Source: Apostichopus californicus (lineage: Eukaryota > Echinodermata > Holothuroidea > Aspidochirotida > Stichopodidae). From it: DNA of 32,528 nt. The notes under the pieces are model-generated. The model was not told the DNA's origin. It worked only from the letters and a program-made list of their open reading frames with translations, and did no database searches. This document shows, in pieces, positions 24,101 through 31,142 of this stretch (the first letter of the stretch is position 1; each line of letters begins with the position of its first letter). Position numbers and translations under genes: made by a program. The stretch covers positions 1 through 32,528 of the forward strand of contig JAIPMN010009696.1 in NCBI GenBank assembly GCA_020650975.1. The letters run 5' to 3'.

Positions 24101-27100
24101 AACACACCTACAGTGTTTGCAATGTTCCCATGTTTTGACTTCTGGTGACCACAAATGACCTTTGACCTCCACCAAAAGAGTATTAGCTTGTTGCTCTCAA
24201 AATATATCTTCTTGTTAAGTATGAGATGAGTCCAAGCTTTCCTCCTGGAGATAACATGTTTATATGGTTTTTGTGTTAACTTAAGCTCTGGAGATCTTAA
24301 ATGAAATTTTACCACCACTAAGAACAACTGGCTTTCCTAAACAATGCAGGTTGTATTGATGTACTAATTATGAATTTTGTTCAAGCTTCCCCTCTTGAGA
24401 TATTGTGTGCATAAGTAAGGCACCACACACACGAACATACACCATTACAATTGATTTGTAGGTTAAGGTCATCATGGAAGCAAGAATGGAGGGTAAACTC
24501 AATAATTTTAATGGCCTGCATTGTGGGTAAGTATTGAGTTAACATTCTCTCAGTGAATTGAGTAACTGAACAAGGTTGAACATATGTGACTGACATTTTC
24601 TAGCATATTTGGGGTAAGAACTGACACACTTTTATTGTAAACTGTCTCAAGTATCCCTAGATCTTCAGTATACTTGCAAGATACACAATAAGTCATTGTT
24701 CAACACTGGCATGCCAAGGCAAGAAAACATAGCAATAATTAGGCAGTGATCATTTTGAAAGGATGCTCATCTAAGAAAGGTGTACATATACAAGGAAGAT
24801 GATCACTTTACAAAAGAAGTCAACTTACATCCTCAGTGGATTAACAATATTCTCCCGCAGATTATTTCTGATGTCTTGAACCAATTTATCAGACTGCTCG
24901 GAACTTCTCAGAATACCATCAAACAAGTCGCTGAAGGCAAACATGCTGTATAAAGTGCCATCCATGTAGCAGGAATTATGGTCTCCTTGAATGCCTTTGA
25001 ACAACCCAATGAGATTTTCAGAAATCTTTCCTGGTGGAGGAAAATATCCTTCAACTGGCTTCCATTCTATGCCACCAAAGTCTGTATAAGAAATCATCAA
25101 AACAAACTGTTTATAGTAACCAGATCAAAGGAAACATTGGCTACAATGGCAATAAATATGGTAACCTTAGAATTACATGTCATGTGCTTTTCTGAGCTAT
25201 CCAGTCCATGGTACATGTGGTACCTTTAACATACTTTAAGAAACGACCATTCCAGTAACCAGAGATTATACTTCAGCTTCATTTAATACAATCTCAAAGG
25301 AGACAGGGAAGGGATTTAAAAGGATGGTATCATCCATCCTTCAATAATATTACACCAGCAGGAATACAACCTCTACAGAGAAAGAGATCTCATGGCAGCA
25401 ATTACTATCAATAACAAACTTCAAGGCTGATATACCTAGAACTAGGACCTAAAGTATTACCAATGGGAGCCATCAGAGTTGGTTAACTGCGAGAAGCTGC
25501 CAAAAACCAAAACGTTTCTCACCTTCACTGGTGACTTTAACATGCTCTGTCAAGGTCTGCAACTCTGTTGGGAAACGTCCATCAGGTCGGCATCTCGTCA
25601 GAGGAACAAACAGTGTGTTTTCAGACTCAAAGGATTCCTCTGAATGAAGAACCTGATTTGCAAAGTAATGATTTGTCCCAAACGGATACAGATTCTCCTC
25701 CTGCACATAAATCAAATTTATTTGAATTTGAAAAAATTGGTTATCAAATGGAACACAAGTGTATTAAAGGGTGTGAAGACCCGCGCAAAAAGAAATGCCT
25801 TATGCCGGTAATCTGACCTAGTTTCGAATGAGGTGTAACAGAAGTGTTAGACACCACCATCGATCCCAGAAAAAACACACACAGCTTGCTACCGTCGGTA
25901 ATTAGACACTATTGTACAGTCAGTTCATGCAGCTACGGTCAATACCCACAGCACAGTGTACTAAGGATACAGCGATGGACATCTCAGGTCCAACTAAAGA
26001 TAACAAGGTATCACGTTTCATTACTGTCTGCATTTTGTAGCGACAAGAGAAAAACTTCACTTGCAAGCAACGGAAAGTTAACTTTTTCAGAGTGCGGCAC
26101 GCAGTTTGGGGCAAGTCTTCAATGCCTTTAACCTGCAGTGGAAAATATATTAACTGGCTGCAGAATGATGCAAATGAAAAAACTGAACTGGAAGTCCAGA
26201 CAGCAGCAGCTACAGTAGATCAACAGATAGACTAGTCTTACTGTTGATGTTACTATGAGGGTAAGAGTGGTGGTACTTGGGGCCACATAATTTGACTCTT
26301 TATCATAACTGCATTAATTTATGTCAACCATAATCACAGACTACTTATACTTATCATTGTTGAAGCTTAACATTTTTGATTAACTGGCAGGGCAAGGAAT
26401 GAAACAGTATCAGACTACGTAATTCACAGATAAGGAAACAGCAAGAGATGATAGGCGAAAGAAATATGAAAACAGAAAGAAGAAAGATGTGACAAGTATT
26501 TTCCTTGCCATGAGAGAACATTTCATATCAGAAGAAAATATTAAGGATGACAAGGATGATGTCAGACTTCTTAGGAAAATAAGGAGGTAAAATAATCATC
26601 TGAACCCTTTACCACTTCAATTGCAGCAATTTTCCCATGCGCTTCGACTGATGCCACAATACCAATCCATGTTATTGTTCCATGGTATAGTGTACCTCCC
26701 CATTCAACCTCAACCATTGATGACACATTAAAATCTGTTTCCATGTTAGTGTCAATTCCACCAACTGCGCCATCTTGTTGGGCATCCTTCTTCCTGTCCA
26801 CTGGAGTCCCATCTTTTAAAAGACACATACATAAAATATCACTGAAAGTTGTCAGTATCAAAAATTTATCAAGATGAAAACAAGATTCAATTCTGAGTAG
26901 TTTACTACACTTAACTAATTCATATTTTCACAAGTTATGAAGTACATATTACAGATAACAGAGCCAATTTAGAGACCATTTGAGATAATATGTCGAACCC
27001 TCAAGGCTTAGATTGTGAAAACTGACAAGAGCCGGTTGAGTGAGCTTATATCACCCAACACCCGTGTCTCTGAAGCAGATTTTTATTTCCTGACTGACTG

Positions 27101-30100
27101 ACTACAGAGAACTCACAGTGAAATTATGTATGGTTCATACCAAGTATGAAGTGATCCAACCTTGACTGTCGCTCTGATCAAATGATGTTTGCTAGTCCTT
27201 GGCAAAGACCGGCTTCATGATTGTAAGTGTTATTGCCATTTATTTCCATGATAAATTTATCACAAAATGTTTGAACAAGGTCAGACTTGCAAGGCTACCA
27301 GTTTCATTTATTTTTGTTACAAAACAGTAACACAGAATTCCACTAAAGACACCAAGAAACAATTAGCAAAGGAAGGCAATGCAACCAGGCTGATATCCAT
27401 TTTAGTAATACAAAGTAGTTTTGGGCTATACGAATCCTTGATATGTTGAATATATATAACAAGTGTAAAATGAAAAAGGTTTCAAATTTATTTACATGTT
27501 CTTTTTTATCAAGTAATAAAAAGCTTCTTTGTAAATACTAGCAAAGTTAATTGCCAAGTTAAATTCTCAGTCATATATTGTATGAGCAATGTGACTATTA
27601 TGAGGGAACAGAAAACATAGTTGTTCCCATAAAAGATGTCAATCGCCTTGATAGGATTTATGGCTCTATACCTGTTGGGTAATTTTTATCAACTGTGACT
27701 AGTATAAGAATAAAATATTTTATTATGTTTGTGGATGGGTGGGGGGGTTGGTGTTAAATTCTCAGGACGTGCTCATCTTTCTCCAACATGGACACAACTA
27801 CCTTATTTGTTACCCACATGTCTGACAACTTTCATGGTTCTTTATTTGGAAAGTAAAAGGACTCAGTTACATCCACGTTGACAAGTTTTCAAGTTATTCT
27901 CAACATATGTAGCTGTTGAAGAAATACTTTTTAAGAAAAGTCATTCAAGATAGAGCCAGGGCATAAAAGCTTTGCTACCCTGATCCACCTCTCAATCCTC
28001 ATACGTAATCTTATGTTGAGACTGTAACCACATGACAGCGATGGCGTTTCCTAAGTGATGTACCACTGTGACATAGCAAAACTTGTTTGGGGCAACGGTA
28101 TATTTAGGCACTCGCTGGGTGTGAATTGGCTTACAATCTTTTTAGATTAGCAGATTAGAAGAGGAACAGGTGTGACATAGTTGTTTGCCACGATGGTTTG
28201 CTGTTATAGGAACGAAAATGGAGAGTACAGTAGGTGCTTGTAATAGCCAGCATTGGTTGCGAGAGAGACTACAGTAGGTGTTTCCCCATCTTTAGTTTCG
28301 TTTCGCTCTGAGTAGCCAGTCAGAGTAGTCAGCAGTGAATTAATTGTTTGGGGTGTTAGTTCATAAGACAAACCCAAGGTTCAGTAATTGTGACTGATAG
28401 GGCCTAGGTGTAGGTCTATGGGAGAAACGACACACATGTTATCTATGTCTTTGTATTTGGGGATGAAATAAGAGTCATTTCACTGACCAAAGGAGGGTGC
28501 CTGCCCTGTACCAATACTCAGACGTTGTATAAGCCTTTTCTTGTAAGTAATATTTGTATGAAAAGTTATGATAAAATAAAGCACTCTTATACATTGATAT
28601 ATAAATGTATGGATATTAGTGGGTTAAAGACAATGATTGTGTCATGTTACATGGTGGATTGGGTAAAAAGCTAGGTGTTAGGAAGTTGTAAAATGTCACT
28701 TTACATAGTGATACTCGGGTGTCTGGGTGGTCTTCTTTCTTATAAAATATCAGATAAATTTGAATAGGGATATTTAACCTCGACAAAGGAATTGGCTAAA
28801 TCAGAACAAATAAATGGTCCACTGAAGACAGTAAATTAGTTGATACCAAAACTGAGCTTGGAATTTATTCATGTAAAGTCATTAATCAGATAACTATTTT
28901 CAGATTTATTTTCATTTCCAGTATACCGTTTTCGGGAGCTTATTTTGAGGACCAAAGGGAGTGTCAGTAGAGAGAGAAAAACATCGCTTCAGTCCTTATA
29001 GGCCATAATGGACTGTCAGGTCAACGTGGTCTAAACCCTGTAACCACCCTACTGGAAATTTTGATCTGAAACTATCAGCTGAAAATTGGCTGAATTGCAG
29101 AGGGACTCTGTTATGCCTGAAGGAGTGTTCGGTAGTAGTGACCTTACTGGAGTTCCAAGATATCTATGTTTTATATATTTTTGCCGAGGAGCAGTTCACC
29201 TTTAGTTTAGAAGCCAAGGAAAGAACAATTTGTTTTTAAAGAACATAATTTTGTTGAACAAATTTTACTGTTGAATAGAAACTTTAATCTTAATATTAAA
29301 CCATATTTTATTTTAATGACAAGATATTTGTTCCTATATTCATGATATTATGTACAAACAAACCCGAGTGGGAAGGTTATACTATAATTGGATTTCCAAC
29401 GTCACTTTAAGAAAGACCCAAAATGGCACAACTTATACTGTAGCCAGACTTTGATTCTTTAGTTCAAATTACGTTTTTGATGTGATTCACATGATAGTCG
29501 TTGTTTGATTTTTAAAGACACTTACTTTGTTTAGAACAACATGTTTTATTTGAGGGGAAGCAACACATAGACACCCTGAGCATTGCACTTTCACATCTTA
29601 GGGAATAAGACAACAGTCATACTGTAGCACACAGAAATGAATGCTAGGATGTAATGGTATCAACTTGTTGTTTCTATCCATAGAGAAAATCACTAGACTA
29701 AATTCAATATTAAATTTGTAAGATAAATCTCAGGGGGTTTTGACCGTTAAAGGGAGATGGTATTGTAAGAATACTTTCAAGTACTGCGCAGATTTGTGAT
29801 TATAAGCCAAGTCCATGGGCTGCGTTAATGGGAGGGGGGGGGGACAGAGGGGACATGTACCCCCAATATTTTAGGTGGGGGATATAGTATGTAATTTCCC
29901 CCAATATTTGGTGGCATAGTTTTTTTGTGGCTATAAATAGAAAATAATGCGTGAGATTATTTATCCAAATCATACTAGGCGGCGGCTAAACTTCATCCTA
30001 CACATGCTGCATGAGGTAAATGACACTTCGTGGTCGTTTCTGTGATCTGTGACCGTATAGCAAGTTGTCACTCATGATTATTATCATAATGTCTGTACAT

Positions 30101-31142
30101 CTCTTGTGTATGAGTGTAAGTACGTACATATATATGATCCACATCGATATGGGTTCACTGGGTTTCCATTTGGCCTGTTTCCTACAAGAATTTTAACCGC
30201 AGGCGCGTAGCCAAGGTGGGGGGCCAAGAGGGCGACTGCTCCCCCCGCCCCTTGAGCATATTTTTTTTTGGATATCGCTAGTAATTTTAAAATAGAAAAT
30301 GCTTAGATGCAACTTACAAGGCCTGGGAAGTGCCAATTCCAGCAATCTGGGAGTCATTTTTGGCCAATATAGATAGTTTGCCTACAAGCTTCGCCCCTCC
30401 CTTGGCAAATTCCTTGCTACGCGCCTGTCTAACTGTGTCACAATTTGTTACTAATATATCACCAAAAGACGTCACAGACTTTCACCGAAAGTAGTTTTTT
30501 TAATATATATATAGGCCTATATACAAAATATCACGAAGCTCGCGAACAATTTTTGGGATGAAAGTTGCTACGCACCTGCACCCAAGCAATTGTCCCCCCA
30601 ATAATTGAAACAAATCCCCGCCCCTGGCTTAGTCATTACAGAAACAAAAGGCCTCCCTATAAGGCTTATAAAGGGGCGGAATGTGATTCAAGATATTTAT
30701 GGTAACAATGTTCTTCAGAATATGTTAACAAGTGGAACATGTGTTAAAATTAAAGCAAGTCAAAATGTTACAACAAAAGCATATACCAAAACTGCAAGGT
30801 GAAAGCGTATCATGATAGCTCTCATACAGGTACATTATTTTTTAGACTTACCAGTGAGGAAGGAAGCTACATCTGGCGAAGCACACATCTCCAGGGCTTC
30901 TCTAAGATTTTGTCCAATTTGTGTACGTCCTACCTTGTGGTTTCTCATTTTGGCCCTCCAAGTAAGTAAGGCAAAAAGGTATGGGTCGTCTATCCTTAAT
31001 GAAGGGGTCATTGGATTGGATTTTTCGTCTTCAGTTTTGATCTGGAGGGCGTCTTTTAAAAGTGTCAAGTCAGCCTTTCCTTCTTTCAGTTTTACTGCAA
31101 CTTCACGTAATAGATTCTGATCAACCCTTTTATATTCTGGCT
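11283..31142 (-). CDS. CYLD: CYLD-type ubiquitin C-terminal hydrolase with an N-terminal Death domain; 5' end not determined
   Basis: Ten exons join in phase: 31142-30852, 26812-26613, 25700-25523, 25081-24829, 21557-21399, 20757-20625, 20106-19998, 19416-19292, 16708-16474 and 12112-11283. They encode about 836 residues, numbered here from the first visible exon. The order is Death domain (about 7-96), CAP-Gly (about 126-206), USP core (about 250-612) with a zinc-binding insert (about 445-490), then a disordered tail (about 614-836). Catalytic residues are Cys260 (NSCYMD), His536 (ETSHYVAF) and Asp554 (FFDSMADR); the His-Asp spacing of 18 equals human CYLD. CYLD enzymes cleave Lys63- and Met1-linked ubiquitin chains and restrain NF-kB and death-receptor signalling. 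Odd features are the Death domain, the lack of visible CAP-Gly 1 and 2, and the long tail. Identity as CYLD is very secure; the first exon or exons and the start codon are missing from this model. Confidence 0.9.
12113..16473 (-). other. Last intron of the CYLD-like gene (4.4 kb) with satellite-like repeats
   Basis: No exon was recognised. At about 12719-13102 lie two or three degenerate units of roughly 115-132 bp with 'tcagactttgacctc' cores. A tatgagaagtggattgaaa block occurs at about 13264 and again at about 14311. A C-run lies at about 16053-16062, and a near-perfect palindrome at 16128-16148. Confidence 0.6.
12719..13102 (+). repeat. Degenerate tandem repeat, about 115-132 bp units
   Basis: Unit starts are gaaggttttcagactgacctc (about 12719), ggaggtattgtgcttacaatgttg (about 12841) and gaagatattgcattcacaag (about 12972). 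The last two share the order attgcnttacaa, gactttgacct, then tactcaa/cacaaa...aagttt. Similar units are common in marine invertebrate genomes; the family name is not known to me. Confidence 0.55.
16474..16708 (-). CDS. CYLD: CYLD-like exon: catalytic His and Asp boxes of the USP domain
   Basis: After the acceptor ttttttactgtcaaag, the exon continues in phase from the zinc insert ([17 protein letters not shown]). It then gives [20 protein letters not shown] and [10 protein letters not shown], near-identical to the CYLD '[13 protein letters not shown]' and '[12 protein letters not shown]' boxes. His536 and Asp554 are the expected catalytic partners of Cys260. The donor is CGAG|gtaagt. Confidence 0.97.
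18349..18375 (+). repeat. 'acaaatgacctctgacctccaccaaaa' repeat fragment
   Basis: These 27 bases recur at 24151-24177 with a single C/T difference, inside otherwise diverged sequence. The tandem TGACCT half-sites with a one-base spacer resemble a nuclear-receptor direct repeat (DR1), but the context is repetitive DNA. Confidence 0.6.
18885..18988 (+). repeat. Copy 1 of a dispersed repeat
   Basis: Shares the ordered blocks accatttgagataa, cctt/ctca-agg, gtgaaa-ctga and ctgaagcagattt with 26975-27082, in the same orientation and over almost the same length (104 against 108 bp). Both copies are intronic in the CYLD-like gene. Confidence 0.6.
19292..19416 (-). CDS. CYLD: CYLD-like exon: zinc-binding (B-box-like) insert
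   Basis: The exon encodes [16 protein letters not shown], then [10 protein letters not shown]. The spacing Cx2C-x7-Cx2C-x14-Cx2C-x4-H is identical to that of the CYLD zinc-binding insert in the USP domain. It starts after ttctcaccttag and ends CAT|gtaagt at a codon boundary. The eighth ligand expected in the next exon is not at the expected position (Asn), though nearby His residues could substitute. Confidence 0.94.
19998..20106 (-). CDS. CYLD: CYLD-like exon: LPRFGK segment of the USP domain
   Basis: After ttctttcatag it reads [20 protein letters not shown] and [15 protein letters not shown], corresponding to the 'CLIIQMPRFGKDFKLF...IFPSLELNITDLL' strand of CYLD. It ends AATG|gtgaga, one base into a codon. 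Confidence 0.94.
20625..20757 (-). CDS. CYLD: CYLD-like exon: YQIF segment of the USP domain
   Basis: Entered after catctcatacag, it reads [27 protein letters not shown] and LKLTE, matching 'FYQIFMEKN...[21 protein letters not shown]' in CYLD. The donor is GAG|gtctgg, which is unusual after +2 but is fixed by the alignment on both sides. The reading frame remains open beyond it without family resemblance. Confidence 0.92.
21399..21557 (-). CDS. CYLD: CYLD-like exon: USP segment with EEKDPEEF
   Basis: The exon starts after the acceptor gataatttaag, its first base completing a Met codon. It reads [34 protein letters not shown] and EPFLRI, aligning with the CYLD segment '[18 protein letters not shown]...EPLLKI'. 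The donor is AAG|gtgtgc, a weak match, but the phase and the protein alignment fix it. Confidence 0.93.
21558..24828 (-). other. Intron of the CYLD-like gene (3.3 kb) with a tandem degenerate repeat
   Basis: No exon was recognised inside. At about 24130-24430 there are at least two degenerate units about 150 bp apart; tccaagctttcctcctggagata near 24231 corresponds to tcaagcttcccctcttgagata at 24381. A 13-bp tandem duplication (tcatctacatggc twice) lies near 21677-21703, and a small hairpin (tattgtag...ctacaata) at 21627-21654. Confidence 0.6.
24130..24430 (+). repeat. Degenerate tandem repeat containing the tgacctttgacctcc unit
   Basis: Holds the second copy of the 27-base block (24151-24177) and two units about 150 bp apart, anchored by the caagctt...gagata strings near 24232 and 24382. 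It lies in an intron of the CYLD-like gene. Confidence 0.55.
24829..25081 (-). CDS. CYLD: CYLD-like exon: catalytic cysteine block of the USP domain
   Basis: The exon begins after tttcttatacag and carries [24 protein letters not shown], the USP Cys box; Cys260 is the expected nucleophile. It continues to NIVNPLR, identical in register to the 'TEIVNPLRI' of CYLD. It ends AT|gtaagt, two bases into a codon. Confidence 0.97.
25523..25700 (-). CDS. CYLD: CYLD-like exon: second half of the CAP-Gly domain
   Basis: Entered through the acceptor tttatgtgcag at a codon boundary, it reads [13 protein letters not shown], then [16 protein letters not shown], closely matching the 'ALFVKLKSCRPDSRF' end of CYLD CAP-Gly 3. 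An insertion of about 10 acidic residues ([10 protein letters not shown]) lengthens the last loop. It ends at GAAG|gtgaga, one base into a codon. Confidence 0.92.
25764..26131. mobile_element. MITE-like element with TTAAAGG...TGAAGAC inverted ends
   Basis: The left end is ttaaagggtgtgaagacccgc and the right end, read in reverse complement, is ttaaaggcattgaagacttgc; 16 of the first 21 bases agree, including the outer TTAAAGG and inner TGAAGAC. The element is about 368 bp, GC-richer than its surroundings, and sits in the intron between the two CAP-Gly exons. Its edge is about 63 bp upstream (in transcript direction) of the acceptor at 25701. Open frames inside it on both strands look incidental. 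The outer TTAA could be a target site as in piggyBac-type elements, but this is unproven. Confidence 0.65.
26613..26812 (-). CDS. CYLD: CYLD-like exon: linker and first half of a CAP-Gly domain
   Basis: After the acceptor tgtcttttaaaag, the exon opens with a polar linker of about 30 residues ([12 protein letters not shown]...). It then gives [18 protein letters not shown] and KIAAIEV, matching the 'YGxIRWIG...LAGLEL' strands of the third CAP-Gly domain of CYLD. The donor is GTG|gtaaag at a codon boundary. The following in-frame residues KGSDDYF are intronic. Confidence 0.9.
26975..27082 (+). repeat. Copy 2 of a dispersed repeat
   Basis: Diverged partner of 18885-18988, with identical 14-bp left and 13-bp right blocks. 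It is probably a short non-autonomous repeat; the family is unknown. Confidence 0.6.
29815..29925. repeat. G-rich repeat debris with duplicated cccccaatattt
   Basis: A long G-run near 29831-29842 is followed by two copies of cccccaatattt about 37 bp apart (about 29860 and 29898), each next to ggtgg. It resembles the G-run-containing repeats near 586-600 and 30220-30250. Confidence 0.5.
30201..30427. mobile_element. MITE-like element with CAGGCGCGTAGC inverted ends
   Basis: The left end caggcgcgtagccaagg is the reverse complement, with one base inserted, of the right end ccttgctacgcgcctg. The ends enclose about 195 bp with C- and G-runs and no coding capacity. A related end (gttgctacgcacctgca) appears at about 30565-30581, so this interval may hold nested copies. 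It lies in the largest 5' intron of the CYLD-like gene. No clear target-site duplication was found. Confidence 0.6.
30852..31142 (-). CDS. CYLD: CYLD-like exon: Death domain
   Basis: The open frame reads [10 protein letters not shown], then [16 protein letters not shown], then NLREALEMC and PDVASFL. This reproduces the Death-domain pattern of an LxxxA helix, the 'LLxxWR' helix and the final 'LxxAL......DVAxxL' helices, over about 90 residues. A consensus donor (G|gtaagt) ends the exon one base into a codon, matching the phase needed by the next exon. The start is set at the acceptor tttaaatccacag; an alternative acceptor 36 bases upstream (tttcaacacaag, exon from 31178) keeps the same phase and adds 12 residues. 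An in-frame ATG near 31173 could also be the start. The domain call is a pattern judgement without an alignment. Confidence 0.75.

Larger units (their letters stand above)
26813..30851 (-). other. Large intron of the CYLD-like gene (4.0 kb)
   Basis: This region separates the Death-domain exon from the CAP-Gly exon. I found no further CAP-Gly-like exon on the minus strand, although a very short exon could be missed. It contains G-rich repeat debris at about 29820-29925, a MITE-like element at 30201-30427, and part of a dispersed repeat pair at 26975-27082. Confidence 0.6.

Noticed and set aside
25844..26131. Open frames on both strands between the two CAP-Gly exons
   Set aside because: They lie entirely within the TTAAAGG-ended MITE-like element, and the flanking exons join in phase across it.
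28200..28560. CpG-containing stretch that might be a promoter or first exon
   Set aside because: No ATG frame of note, no core promoter pattern I could defend and no donor linked to a downstream exon; two tacagtaggtg strings suggest repeat sequence.
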